Notes: generated by a model not told the origin, from the sequence alone. A stretch of DNA of 64,000 bases from Aequorivita antarctica (GCF_007997155.1 NZ_VORT01000011.1:1-64000); one strand, 5' to 3'. Shown: positions 27,934 through 36,847, numbered from the stretch's first letter. Numbers and translations: made by a program.

Positions 27934-28911
27934 CTAAAGAGTATCCCGAGTCACTTCTTTTAACTTTATATTCTCAAAACCTGGATAAATATTTTCAAAT
28001 TCAACAGTTTCTCCTTTGTCATTTTTCCCCTGCAATTCGTATTTAAAAACCACTTTAGTTCCTAGTGGCGCGTAATAATACACAATCCATGCATCAGATT
28101 CCCTTAAGCCAATACAGCCATTGGAAGAAGTTTTTTCCAAAGTAGCCAAATTAGTAGTAGGATGAATAAGTTGACCAACACTGCGGCCATTTATTGAAGG
28201 TTCCAACCAGGGAATAGCAGGTAGCCCAGTTAGTTTTCCATCATCCCGATATGTTTTTGTGTATTTATGGTTATTCTGTGGGTTCATAAATAACGGGTTT
28301 TTATTAACTCGGATTATTTCACCTATACCGGGTTTTGTCCTCATATCCACATCGTTTTTGGCCATAGCCAAATATCTTTTACCCACTTTTCCCACTCTTA
28401 CCGGAAACTTATATATTTCTTTTCCATTTTGAATTATTCGAAGCCTAAATTCTGGAATATTGAGTTCTAAAGAAGTGTTGCATAATTGCGTTTGTATTTT
28501 TATGGTTTCAATCGAATCTGGAATAATCAAAACCTGATCTTTTTTTAAAGCTATTAGTGCCTGAGGGTCTTCATTAAAAATCCCCTTATCCATTAAATAA
28601 TAATAATCTGTATGTGCAAGCGTGTCCATAATCCACTTGTTGTTATGTACGATAATATACTCATCAATAAGATAATTGTGGGTTTGGTTATGTTCTGCAA
28701 CTATGCTGTCCATCCATTTAAAGTAGGAACGAATAGGAATATCTTTATTAACTACTATTTCAATAGGAATTGTAGTTATTTCTTGGTCTAAAGTATCTAC
28801 TACTACATCAGTTACGTTATTTATATTCTCTTCTTCTGTGCTATTAACTTGATGTTTATTAACGCAACTTATACAACTGAAAATTATAATTATCAATAAA
28901 ATATTTTTCAT
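27934..28911 (-). CDS. L,D-transpeptidase (YkuD domain) lipoprotein
   Basis: 325 residues. N-terminal leader with FSCISC, probably a lipoprotein (Cys16). A ~130-residue linker region precedes the YkuD catalytic domain: LIHPTTNL with His250 and SSNGCIGLRESD with nucleophile Cys266. The domain makes L,D cross-links in peptidoglycan or attaches proteins to it. A promoter box pair at 29012-29054 on this strand places it in the predicted redox regulon. It is divergent from the mla operon. The 122-base gap downstream has T-rich tracts but no convincing hairpin. Confidence 0.85.
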   Translation of the reverse strand: MKNILLIIIIFSCISCVNKHQVNSTEEENINNVTDVVVDTLDQEITTIPIEIVVNKDIPIRSYFKWMDSIVAEHNQTHNYLIDEYIIVHNNKWIMDTLAHTDYYYLMDKGIFNEDPQALIALKKDQVLIIPDSIETIKIQTQLCNTSLELNIPEFRLRIIQNGKEIYKFPVRVGKVGKRYLAMAKNDVDMRTKPGIGEIIRVNKNPLFMNPQNNHKYTKTYRDDGKLTGLPAIPWLEPSINGRSVGQLIHPTTNLATLEKTSSNGCIGLRESDAWIVYYYAPLGTKVVFKYELQGKNDKGETVEFENIYPGFENIKLKEVTRDTL

Positions 28912-29011
28912 CTATACTATTTTTTAAAGCCTATTTCAGCGCTGTAATTCGGTTCCGTAAAAGATTGAAAATAGAATTATGCGCTATGGAAATGTCTATT
29001 TTAATATGAAT

Positions 29012-29054
29012 CAAACGTAGGAATCTAATTAACAAAATGGTATGACATTGATCA
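29012..29054 (-). promoter_or_regulatory. Crp/Fnr-type box and -7 box before the L,D-transpeptidase
   Basis: TGACATTGATCA at 29043-29054 (near-symmetric) has, on the minus strand, the perfect -7 box TACGTTTG (29019 down to 29012). The distance is the same 35 bases as on the plus strand elsewhere. The start codon lies about 100 bases downstream. Confidence 0.65.
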
Positions 29055-29117
29055 TCTTTACGGGCATTTCTTTTCATAATTAGATTGCTAAGTACATAGC
29101 TAATAAAGCTGATATGC

Positions 29118-29160
29118 TGATTTATGTCATATTAAATGATGCTGGTCAACATTATATTTG
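29118..29160 (+). promoter_or_regulatory. Crp/Fnr-type box and -7 box before the mla operon
   Basis: TGATTTATGTCA (29118-29129), then TATATTTG (29153-29160), again at +35. The predicted transcript begins near 29164, after the ATG codons at 29136/29139. This supports the MlaE start at 29178. Confidence 0.7.
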
Positions 29161-29177
29161 GCCTTTCCTTTTCCTTT

Positions 29178-29954
29178 ATGAATAGTTCAAACACCATATT
29201 AACCCGCACGAAATCATTCTTTGCCGAAATTGGTGATATGACTTTATTCGCCGGACGCTTTTTTAGGGAAGTGTTCAGTCCGCCTTTTGAATTTAAGGAA
29301 CTCCTTCGCCAATGTTACAATATGGGCAACCGTTCTTTGCTATTAGTTGGTGTTACTGGGTTTATTTTGGGGCTCGTGTTTACGCTACAGTCGCGACCCA
29401 CTTTAATGCAATTTGGCGCACAATCTTGGATGGCCTCTATGGTTAGTCTTTCTATTGTTCGTGAAATTGGCCCTGTAGTCATTGCCCTTATCTGTGCTGG
29501 TCGAATTGGTTCAGGAATTGGTGCGGAGCTGGGTTCTATGCGGGTTACGGAACAGATAGATGCCATGGAGGTTTCTGGCACCAATCCTTTTAAATATTTG
29601 GTGGTTACCCGAATTGTGGCTACTACCTTGATGTTGCCTTTGTTGATAATTATGGGTGACGCCATTGCTCTTTTAGGTTCAGCTTTGATAGAAAATTTAA
29701 AAGGCGATGTTTCCTTTTTGCTTTACTTCAACCAAGTTTTTGATGCCTTAAAATTTAGCGATATAATTCCCGCAACAGTAAAATCGGTTTTCTTTGGATT
29801 TGCCATTGGTTTGGTGGGGTGTTACAAGGGCTATTATTGTTCTAAAGGAACTGTTGGCGTGGGAGAGGCATCAAATTCCGCTGTGGTCTATATCTCGATG
29901 CTTTTGTTTGTGATTGATTTTATTGCCGTTTTTGTAACCGATATATTTTTTTAA
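29178..29954 (+). CDS. mlaE: MlaE-type ABC transporter permease
   Basis: 258 residues from ATG 29178; a longer form from 29136 would start upstream of the predicted transcript start and add a second hydrophobic stretch. MlaE/YrbE signatures: VGVTGFILGLVFTLQ, REIGPVVIALICAGRIGSGIGAELGSMRVTEQIDAMEV, and GCYKGYYCSKGTVGVGEASNSAVV. It forms the membrane part of a lipid transporter that keeps the outer membrane asymmetric. It is first in an operon with mlaF (6 bases on) and mlaD. No mlaB or mlaC gene is adjacent, as often in Bacteroidota. Confidence 0.9.
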   Translation: MNSSNTILTRTKSFFAEIGDMTLFAGRFFREVFSPPFEFKELLRQCYNMGNRSLLLVGVTGFILGLVFTLQSRPTLMQFGAQSWMASMVSLSIVREIGPVVIALICAGRIGSGIGAELGSMRVTEQIDAMEVSGTNPFKYLVVTRIVATTLMLPLLIIMGDAIALLGSALIENLKGDVSFLLYFNQVFDALKFSDIIPATVKSVFFGFAIGLVGCYKGYYCSKGTVGVGEASNSAVVYISMLLFVIDFIAVFVTDIFF

Positions 29955-29960
29955 ATAGAA

Positions 29961-30710
29961 ATGAATTCTGAAAAAAATAAACCCGTACTAGAGTTGAAAA
30001 ACTTACATAAAAGTTTTGGCGACAACCATGTGCTGAAAGGTTTCAATCTAAAACTTTTTAAAGGTGAAAACTTGGTAGTGATGGGCAAATCGGGTTCAGG
30101 AAAATCGGTGATGGTAAAATGTTTAGTGGGTTTAATTCAGCCCGACAGCGGTAGTATTACAATAAAGGATGAGGATATTATTAAAATAGGTCATAAGGAA
30201 TTAGACATTCTTCGAACTGAAATTGGTTTTCTTTTTCAGGGCAGTGCTTTATACGATTCTATGACCGTGCGTGAAAATTTGGAATTTCCACTGCGACGCC
30301 ATAAAGATAAAATAGAAAATTTTCAAGGAACCGAAATTTTGGTAAAGGAAGCTTTGGAGAACGTAGGCTTAGCAGACGCAATTGATTTAATGCCAGCCGA
30401 GCTTTCTGGTGGAATGCAACGACGGGTAGCCTTGGCAAGGGCATTAATCTTGAAACCAAAAATCATTATGTATGACGAGCCAACAACGGGTTTAGATCCA
30501 ATTACGGCGAAGGAAATTATCTTATTAATGCGAAATATTCAAAAAAAATATAATACATCCTCCCTAATCATTACCCACGATGTGGACTGTGCGAGAGTAA
30601 TCTCAAATAGAATGATTTTGTTGGTGGATGGAATCAATTATGCCGAAGGAACTTTTGAGGAGCTTTCAAATTCGAAAGACCCGCAAGTACAGGCATTCTT
30701 TAAAAATTAA
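29961..30710 (+). CDS. mlaF: MlaF-type ABC transporter ATP-binding protein
   Basis: 249 residues. Walker A GKSGSGKSV, Q-loop FLFQGSALYDSMTV, signature LSGGMQRRVALARAL, Walker B IIMYDEPTTGLDP and switch His in IITHDV. The Q-loop context FQGSALYDSMTVREN is typical of the Mla subgroup. It powers lipid movement with the MlaE permease. It lies 6 bases after mlaE and 4 bases before mlaD. Confidence 0.93.
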   Translation: MNSEKNKPVLELKNLHKSFGDNHVLKGFNLKLFKGENLVVMGKSGSGKSVMVKCLVGLIQPDSGSITIKDEDIIKIGHKELDILRTEIGFLFQGSALYDSMTVRENLEFPLRRHKDKIENFQGTEILVKEALENVGLADAIDLMPAELSGGMQRRVALARALILKPKIIMYDEPTTGLDPITAKEIILLMRNIQKKYNTSSLIITHDVDCARVISNRMILLVDGINYAEGTFEELSNSKDPQVQAFFKN

Positions 30711-30714
30711 TGTT

Positions 30715-31701
30715 ATGGGAAAATCAACTTCACAAAAAATAAAGGTCGGTATTTTTGTAATAGTGGGAACAATTCTTCTTGTTGCTTCACTTTACTTTAT
30801 TGGAAATAAACAGCATCTGTTCAGTAAGAATATTGAGATTTATGCCAGTTTCGAAAACGTGAACGGTTTAACCTTGGGCAACAACGTACGCTATTCCGGA
30901 ATTAATATTGGTACCGTAAGTAAAATAGAGATGATTGGTGAAGGAAACATTACCATTCAAATGTTGGTGGAAGATAAAACTTCAAAATTCATCAAAAAAG
31001 ACGCCATTGCGTCCATTAGTTCAGATGGGCTGGTTGGAAGTATGGTGGTGAACATCATTCCGGGAAAAGTTGAAAATGCAAAACCCGTTATTTCGGGAGA
31101 TACCATTCAATCTTACAGCAGAATTGGGGCCGACGATATGCTTTCTACCTTAAACACAACCAATGAGAATGCTGCTTTATTGACTGCAGATTTGTTAAAG
31201 ATAACCGATAAAATTCTTGAAGGCAAAGGTACTTTGGGCGCATTGGTGAATGATACATTATTGTCACAGAATATCCAACAGTTTGTGGTAGAACTCAAAA
31301 AAACAGCAACGGGTACTTCTGCAGCCATCTCTAATATCAACGCTATTATTTCAAAAATAAATTATGACGAAAGTGCTGCGGCAGTACTTTTGAGCGATAC
31401 AGTTTCTGCTAATCAAATTAAAAAAGTATTTGCCAATCTAGAAAAATCCAGCAATGACATAAACGAAGTAACTAAAAATTTAGAGGAATATATTCAGGAA
31501 ATAAAATCAGGAAAAGGAACACTGAATTATGTTACACAGAATGAAGTTTTGGTGAAAAATATTGATTCTACAATGATTAATGTAAAAGAAGCTTCGGAAA
31601 AGCTAAACGAAAATATGGAAGCCTTAAAGCACAATTTTCTTTTCCGTGGATATTTTAAAAAACTAGAGCGGCAGGAAAGAAGGGAAGCCAAGGAAAACTG
31701 A
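30715..31701 (+). CDS. mlaD: MlaD/MCE-domain lipid-binding protein
   Basis: 328 residues from ATG 30715; a frame opening at 30628 overlaps mlaF and is rejected. One N-terminal membrane anchor (KVGIFVIVGTILLVASLYFIG), then an MCE domain (IYASFENVNGLTLGNNVRYSGINIGTV), then a long helical C-terminal region that may form a coiled coil (NTTNENAALLTADLLKITDKIL...). It collects lipid in the periplasm for the MlaEF complex. It is longer than E. coli MlaD (183), in line with Bacteroidota homologues. Confidence 0.88.
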   Translation: MGKSTSQKIKVGIFVIVGTILLVASLYFIGNKQHLFSKNIEIYASFENVNGLTLGNNVRYSGINIGTVSKIEMIGEGNITIQMLVEDKTSKFIKKDAIASISSDGLVGSMVVNIIPGKVENAKPVISGDTIQSYSRIGADDMLSTLNTTNENAALLTADLLKITDKILEGKGTLGALVNDTLLSQNIQQFVVELKKTATGTSAAISNINAIISKINYDESAAAVLLSDTVSANQIKKVFANLEKSSNDINEVTKNLEEYIQEIKSGKGTLNYVTQNEVLVKNIDSTMINVKEASEKLNENMEALKHNFLFRGYFKKLERQERREAKEN

Positions 31702-31749
31702 TTTTATTTCGGTATTTTCGTTCTTTCAAAAACTAATTAATATTGTTGT

Positions 31750-32382
31750 ATGCTCAATAGTTTGAAAGAAAATTTTGCCCATATCTTTGAAGAAGCATTG
31801 ATCGATGAAATTTTGGAAGTAGGAACGCTGAAGGAGATAAAGGAAGGTGAAAAACTTATTGAGATTGGCGATTATGTACGTTCTATGCCATTGCTTATTT
31901 CAGGGGCAATAAAGATTTTGAGGGAAGATGATAACGGCGACGAGCTATTGCTCTATTTTTTGGAACGTGGCGACACTTGTGCAATGACATTAACTTGCTG
32001 TTTGGGACAGACCAGAAGTGAAATTCGAGCTATCGCAGAGCTTGATACCACTATAATTATGATCCCCATTCAAAAAATGGAAGAATGGACGGGCAAATAT
32101 AAAAGCTGGCGCAATTTTGTGTTTCAAAGTTACCACGCCCGCTTAACTGAAATGCTCGAAACCATTGATAGCATTGCATTTTATAATATGGATGAGCGCT
32201 TGGTAAAATACCTTCAGAATAAACAAAAGATCACTAATGATTCCATTATTAATTCTACACATCAGGAAATAGCTTATGAACTGCACACTTCGCGAGTGGT
32301 GGTTTCGCGTTTGCTGAAAAAATTGGAATCCCTTGGGAAGATTGAACTTTATAGAAATAGCATCAAGATCATTTCGCTTTAA
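31750..32382 (+). CDS. Crp/Fnr family regulator with NtcA-like recognition helix
   Basis: 210 residues. Cyclic-nucleotide-binding-type beta roll (~20-115) and a winged helix (~148-205). Recognition helix HTSRVVVSRLLKKLE: R182, V183 and R187 align with CRP R180, E181 and R185, so the Glu of CRP/FNR is replaced by Val as in NtcA. NtcA binds GTA-N8-TAC, which matches the GTAAC-N4-GTTAC boxes before the next gene, sulfide:quinone reductase and the TolC operon. Cys77, Cys83 and Cys84 (GDTCAMTLTCCLG) could sense oxidants or sulfur species, but no N-terminal FNR-type Fe-S cluster is present. No Crp/Fnr box was seen upstream of its own start. Confidence 0.85.
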   Translation: MLNSLKENFAHIFEEALIDEILEVGTLKEIKEGEKLIEIGDYVRSMPLLISGAIKILREDDNGDELLLYFLERGDTCAMTLTCCLGQTRSEIRAIAELDTTIIMIPIQKMEEWTGKYKSWRNFVFQSYHARLTEMLETIDSIAFYNMDERLVKYLQNKQKITNDSIINSTHQEIAYELHTSRVVVSRLLKKLESLGKIELYRNSIKIISL

Positions 32383-32418
32383 TTTTTGGGTTAAACTTTC
32401 TATAATTTTGGTTTAATT

Positions 32419-32462
32419 GTAACTTTTGTTACTGCCAAAAAAATCTTCTTAGAGTATCTTTA
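32419..32462 (+). promoter_or_regulatory. GTAAC-N4-GTTAC box and -7 box before the peroxiredoxin operon
   Basis: Perfect palindrome GTAACTTTTGTTAC (32419-32432). TATCTTTA at 32455-32462 fits TAnnTTTG in all but the last base. Box centre to -7 start is 29.5 bases, the same as for the TGAY-type boxes. The start codon is 26 bases on. The nearest regulator gene ends 36 bases upstream of the box. Confidence 0.7.
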
Positions 32463-32488
32463 TACTTTAAATATTAAAGAAAATTTAT

Positions 32489-33148
32489 ATGGAAAATTCA
32501 GAATTAAAAGAAGTTACTGCAATGCCTAGAATTGGCGATATAGCACCAGATTTTACAGCAAAAACTACAAAGGGCGATATTAAACTTTCAGAGTTTGCGA
32601 AAGATAAATGGATCGTTATGTTTTCTCATCCCGCCGATTTTACTCCCGTTTGTACTACGGAGATGAGCGGTTTTGCAATCCGCAAGCCAGAGTTTGATGC
32701 CCTAAATACAGAACTTTTAGGATTGAGTATAGATAGTATTCACGCGCATTTAGGCTGGGTGAATAACGTTCGCGAAAAAACGGGAGTTTATTTTGACTTC
32801 CCCATAATCGCGGATATAGATATGAAAGTGTCCAAACTTTATGGAATGTTACAACCCAATGAAAGTGAAACCGCTGCGGTGCGTGCTGTTTTCTTTATAG
32901 ATCCCGCAAAGAAAATCAGGCTGATAATGTATTATCCTTTGAATGTGGGTAGAAATATGGATGAAATTTTGAGAGCTCTCGATGCTTTACAAACATCAGA
33001 TAAGTTTGGCGTAGCTATGCCCTTGGATTGGAAGAAAGGTGATAAAGTGATCATTCCTCCACCAAAAACATTGGCTGAAATGGAAGTGCGCTTAAATGAT
33101 GATTCTATAGAGAAAGTTGATTTTTATTTGGCGAAAAAATCGCTTTAA
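32489..33148 (+). CDS. 1-Cys peroxiredoxin (Prx6 group)
   Basis: 219 residues. Active site HPADFTPVCTTE with peroxidatic Cys55; it is the only Cys in the protein, so no resolving Cys is encoded and an external thiol must reduce it. The long C-terminal domain (PLNVGRNMDEILRALDALQ, MPLDWKKGDKVIIPPP) is that of the Prx6/AhpC-like 1-Cys group. It removes H2O2, organic peroxides or possibly persulfide. First gene after the GTAAC box, likely cotranscribed with the dihaem lipoprotein 19 bases on. Confidence 0.92.
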   Translation: MENSELKEVTAMPRIGDIAPDFTAKTTKGDIKLSEFAKDKWIVMFSHPADFTPVCTTEMSGFAIRKPEFDALNTELLGLSIDSIHAHLGWVNNVREKTGVYFDFPIIADIDMKVSKLYGMLQPNESETAAVRAVFFIDPAKKIRLIMYYPLNVGRNMDEILRALDALQTSDKFGVAMPLDWKKGDKVIIPPPKTLAEMEVRLNDDSIEKVDFYLAKKSL

Positions 33149-33167
33149 ATTTTAAAAAAGAATACTG

Positions 33168-34190
33168 ATGAAATTATTTGCAATAGCTGTATTGGGAAGC
33201 ATTTTATTTGCTTGCAACACAAATCCCAAAGATTCTTATTCCAGTATTCAAGATGTTTCTGGGGACATGGCTATGGCCACTCCCCAAGAGCATCCGGGAA
33301 AGAAACTAATGGAAAATAATTGTTACGCTTGTCACAATCCAAAAGCTTCAGAAGAAAATATGATTGCCCCACCATTTGTAGCTGTAAAGATGCATTATAT
33401 TTCTGGGGACACTTCTAAGGAAGATTTTATAAAAGAGATGATAGAGTGGTCCAAACAACCTTCCGAAGAAAAATCTAAAATGCCAGGGGCGATTAATAAA
33501 TTTGGATTGATGCCCTACCAATTTTTTCCAGAGGAGACCATTAGTCAAATAGCAGACTATATGTTCGACAACGAAATTGAAGAACCAGTTTGGTTTGGAG
33601 ATCATTATAACAAAATGCAGGGCGACCGCCCCATGATGAAGGGGAAAATGGGTCGTGGAAAAGGCATGGGTATGAATAAAAACCAAGCTAACACAAATAA
33701 ACAACTTTCTGTTGAAGAACGCGGGATGGAAATGGCGCTGACTACCAAGGCTGAACTTGGTAAAAACCTTATAGGGCAAATCCAAAAAAACGGAGTAATA
33801 GCTGCACTTGACTTTTGTAATGTGCAAGCCTTGCCTATAACTGATAGTATGGCTACCGTTTATAAAGCACACATTAAACGGGTTACTGACAAACCTAGGA
33901 ACCCAAAAAATAAGGCTAATGCTGCGGAATTGCAATATCTAGAAAATTTCAAAAAGCAGGTTGCTACGGGTGTTGAGGTGAAGCCTATTACGGTACAAAT
34001 GGGAAATAAAACTGAATTTTATTATCCAATCGTTACCAACTCCATGTGTTTAAAATGTCACGGAAACTCAGAAAAGGAATTAGAAATACCTACCTTGAAT
34101 AAAATAAAGGAGCTTTACCCAACCGACATGGCTACTGGCTATAACGAAAATGAGGTTCGCGGAATTTGGAGTATAGGCTTTGAAAATTAA
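33168..34190 (+). CDS. Dihaem c-type cytochrome lipoprotein with DUF3365-like C-terminus
   Basis: 340 residues. Leader ending LFAC (lipid Cys16), so membrane-anchored in the periplasm. First haem site C52-x-x-C55-H56 (NNCYACHN), in a cytochrome c domain with MPGAINKFGLMPYQFFPEE. A Met/Gly/Lys-rich linker (~150-172) leads to a second domain with IAALDFCNVQALPI, TDKPRNPKNKANAAE and C294-x-x-C297-H298 (MCLKCHG), the DUF3365 pattern. A periplasmic redox or sensing role is likely. It sits 3 bases before the methyltransferase-like gene, in one operon with the peroxiredoxin. Confidence 0.85.
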   Translation: MKLFAIAVLGSILFACNTNPKDSYSSIQDVSGDMAMATPQEHPGKKLMENNCYACHNPKASEENMIAPPFVAVKMHYISGDTSKEDFIKEMIEWSKQPSEEKSKMPGAINKFGLMPYQFFPEETISQIADYMFDNEIEEPVWFGDHYNKMQGDRPMMKGKMGRGKGMGMNKNQANTNKQLSVEERGMEMALTTKAELGKNLIGQIQKNGVIAALDFCNVQALPITDSMATVYKAHIKRVTDKPRNPKNKANAAELQYLENFKKQVATGVEVKPITVQMGNKTEFYYPIVTNSMCLKCHGNSEKELEIPTLNKIKELYPTDMATGYNENEVRGIWSIGFEN

Positions 34191-34193
34191 CCT

Positions 34194-34775
34194 ATGAATA
34201 TTTACGAAACTTTTTGGAATCACAAATACATTAGTGGCGAAACGGGTTGGGATATTGGCTATGTTTCGACGCCAATAAAAGAGTATATTGATCAACTTTC
34301 AGATAAAAATTTGAAAATATTAATTCCTGGGGGAGGTAACTCATATGAAGCGGAATATCTTTTTAAAAATGGATTTGCCAATGTTTTTGTGGTTGATATT
34401 TCCTCCCTTCCATTAAAGAATCTAGCTGAACGAGTACCGTCGTTTCCAAAGGAAAATCTAATGCATTCAGACTTTTTTGAATTAAAAGAAACGTATGATC
34501 TTATTTTAGAACAGACCTTCTTTTGCGCTCTTGATCCAACGCTTCGCGAGGATTATGTAAATAAAATGCACGAACTACTTAAACCTAATGGCAAGCTCTT
34601 AGGTCTACTTTTTAATATTCCATTAAATAATGACAAACCACCTTTTGGTGGAAATAAGGAAGAGTATATTTCACTTTTTGAAGATAAATTCAAAGTTGAG
34701 AAAATGGAAACGGCCTACAATTCAATTCCACAAAGGGAAGGAAACGAGCTATTCTTCAAGGTTAGAAAAAAATAG
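34194..34775 (+). CDS. TPMT-family SAM-dependent (thiol) methyltransferase
   Basis: 193 residues. Start YETFWNHKYISGETGWDIGYVSTPI has the W-D-x-G signature of the thiopurine/thiol methyltransferase family, followed by the SAM loop ILIPGGGNSYEAEYLF and VVDISSLPL. Bacterial relatives methylate sulfide, methanethiol or other thiols. Lying between a redox cytochrome and a persulfide dioxygenase, it may detoxify sulfide by methylation; this is inference. Third gene of the peroxiredoxin operon. Confidence 0.75.
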   Translation: MNIYETFWNHKYISGETGWDIGYVSTPIKEYIDQLSDKNLKILIPGGGNSYEAEYLFKNGFANVFVVDISSLPLKNLAERVPSFPKENLMHSDFFELKETYDLILEQTFFCALDPTLREDYVNKMHELLKPNGKLLGLLFNIPLNNDKPPFGGNKEEYISLFEDKFKVEKMETAYNSIPQREGNELFFKVRKK

Positions 34776-34852
34776 TTTAAATTTTTGTTATAATACTGCT
34801 CTTCATTTTAGAGTCTTAAAAGACTTTTATAAATTGATAAAAAAATATAGAT

Positions 34853-36193
34853 ATGAAAATCAAACAGTTTGAATATAAGCCACTTTCGCATTTTTCATAC
34901 GCCATTATCAGTGATGGAAAAATGGCTTTGGTGGATCCAGAAAGAAACCCAATTCAGTATTATAAGTATGCTGAAGAGAATGACGCAGAGATTGTTGCTG
35001 TTTTTGAAACCCACCCACATGCCGATTTTGTGAGCTCACACTTACAAATTCATGAAGAAACGGGAGCAACACTTTATTGTAGTAAAAAAACGGGAGCTGA
35101 TTATCCACATTCTCCTTTTGACGATGACGATAAGGTAATAATGGGCAATACTATTTTTAGAGCTATAAATACCCCAGGGCACTCTCCAGATAGTATAACG
35201 ATTCTAGCTAATGAGGAAAATAAGACCGCACTTTTTACAGGTGACACTTTATTTGTCGGCGATGTAGGACGACCAGATTTGCGTGAAAATGTAGGTCATA
35301 TGAAGGCGAAACGAGAGGAATTAGCCAAGATGATGTATAATACTATTCAAACGAGGTTCTCTGATCTACCAGATAATGCATATGTATATCCTGCACATGG
35401 AGCGGGATCGCTTTGTGGAAAAGGAATGAGCGATGATGCTTCTTCAAGTACACTTGGCAATGAACGTGTTGGAAACTGGGCTTTTAAAAAACAAACTGAA
35501 GAGCAGTTTGTAAATTACCTGCTGGATTCACAGCCATTTATTCCGCATTATTTTGGATATAATGTTGCTGTTAATAAAAAGGGAGCTAGGAATTTACGCG
35601 CTTCCTTGGGTAAAATTCCTTTTAGATCAAACGTAAATAGTTTTAATAAAGAAGCCTTAGTAGTAGATATTAGGGAGGCAGCTGATTTCAAAAAGAAACA
35701 TCTTCTTGGAAGCATAAATATAATGGCTATTTCCGAAACTTCTAAATTTGAGACTTGGCTAGGTTCCATTGTCCGTCCTGAAGAAGAATTTCACTTGGTG
35801 GTAGATTCCGCTGCGAACATAGAAAATATTCTTAACCGAACAGCTAAAATTGGTTACGAGGCAAACGTTAAAACCATTTTAACTTTAGGCGATGAGGTTT
35901 CTGAAAAATCGACTGGATTTAATCTGGAACACTTTAAAAACAATATTAATGATTATACTATTGTTGATATTCGAAATGAAAGCGAAGTTTCTGAGGGTAA
36001 ATTTTTTGAAAACAACATAGTCATTCCTTTATACCAATTACGGGAGAAAGCAGATCAAGTACCAACAGACAAACCCATTGTGGTGCATTGTGCTGGCGGT
36101 TATCGCAGTGCGGCTGGGGCAAGTATTCTTCAGAAAGAACTACAAATCAAAAACGTTTTTGACCTGAGTGATGATGTAGAACATTTTAAATAA
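34853..36193 (+). CDS. Metallo-beta-lactamase protein with two rhodanese domains (persulfide dioxygenase-like)
   Basis: 446 residues. Residues 1-250: metallo-beta-lactamase fold with H54-P-H56-A-D58...H63 (FETHPHADFVSSH), NTPGHSPDS, FTGDTLFVGDVGRPDL and YPAHGAGSLCG, as in ETHE1-type persulfide dioxygenases. Residues ~265-350: a rhodanese domain without the active Cys (HLVVDSAAN where the Cys loop should be). Residues ~360-446: a second rhodanese with Cys413 in VVHCAGGYRS. It probably oxidises glutathione or protein persulfide to sulfite and handles sulfane sulfur. It follows the methyltransferase by 77 bases; no regulatory box was found in that gap. Confidence 0.88.
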   Translation: MKIKQFEYKPLSHFSYAIISDGKMALVDPERNPIQYYKYAEENDAEIVAVFETHPHADFVSSHLQIHEETGATLYCSKKTGADYPHSPFDDDDKVIMGNTIFRAINTPGHSPDSITILANEENKTALFTGDTLFVGDVGRPDLRENVGHMKAKREELAKMMYNTIQTRFSDLPDNAYVYPAHGAGSLCGKGMSDDASSSTLGNERVGNWAFKKQTEEQFVNYLLDSQPFIPHYFGYNVAVNKKGARNLRASLGKIPFRSNVNSFNKEALVVDIREAADFKKKHLLGSINIMAISETSKFETWLGSIVRPEEEFHLVVDSAANIENILNRTAKIGYEANVKTILTLGDEVSEKSTGFNLEHFKNNINDYTIVDIRNESEVSEGKFFENNIVIPLYQLREKADQVPTDKPIVVHCAGGYRSAAGASILQKELQIKNVFDLSDDVEHFK

Positions 36194-36847
36194 TTACAGT
36201 TTTTGACCAAAGGAAAGATCTCCGGCATCACCTAATCCGGGTATAATATAGCCACTGCTATTTAGTTCGTCATCCACCGCTGCAATCCAAAGATGGGTGT
36301 TTTCCGGAAAAATCTTTTCTATGTATTCAATTCCGGGTTTGGCTCCAATAATTGAAATGATATTAATCTGTTTTGGAGTACCGTGACTATTAAAGGCTTT
36401 TAGTACATTTTCAAGTGTTCTTCCTGTTGCCAGCATTGGATCGGTTAAAACTAAGATTTTGCCTTCAATGGATGGGGATGCCAAATAATTTACAATTACT
36501 TCAAAATCGTCACCGCCATCAGGATGATGTCTATAGGCTGAAATAAAAGCATTTTCGGCAGTATCAAAAAAATTCAGAATACCATTGTGTAGCGGTAATG
36601 CAGCTCTTAAAATGGAACAAACAACCAAATCATTTTCCGGAATAAGCATTTCTTTATTTCCCAAGGGGGTAGGTACGACAACAGTTTTAAAATTTAAAGT
36701 TTTACTCATTTCAAAACTTAGAATTTCCCCAATCCGCTCTACATTTTTTCGGAAGCGCATAGAATCTTTTTGAATTGAAACATCGCGCATTTCTAAAATG
36801 AATTGGTTGAGTACAGAATTTTCTTTACTGAAGTCGTGAAGAATCAT
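36194..36847 (-). CDS. upp: Uracil phosphoribosyltransferase
   Basis: 217 residues. PRPP-binding loop VLTDPMLATGRTL, SILRAALPLHNGI and the C-terminal GYIIPGLGDAGDLSFG are diagnostic. It converts uracil and PRPP to UMP for pyrimidine salvage. Its stop codon directly abuts the stop of the convergent dioxygenase-rhodanese gene. It is divergent from sulfide:quinone reductase with two boxes between them; neither has a proper -7 box on this strand at the expected distance. Confidence 0.95.
   Translation of the reverse strand: MILHDFSKENSVLNQFILEMRDVSIQKDSMRFRKNVERIGEILSFEMSKTLNFKTVVVPTPLGNKEMLIPENDLVVCSILRAALPLHNGILNFFDTAENAFISAYRHHPDGGDDFEVIVNYLASPSIEGKILVLTDPMLATGRTLENVLKAFNSHGTPKQINIISIIGAKPGIEYIEKIFPENTHLWIAAVDDELNSSGYIIPGLGDAGDLSFGQKL

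Noticed and set aside
29136-29177. Longer start for MlaE
   Set aside because: It precedes the predicted transcript start near 29164 and adds a stretch not expected for the family.
30628-30714. Longer start for MlaD overlapping mlaF
   Set aside because: The extension is the out-of-frame end of mlaF; ATG 30715 gives the normal membrane anchor.
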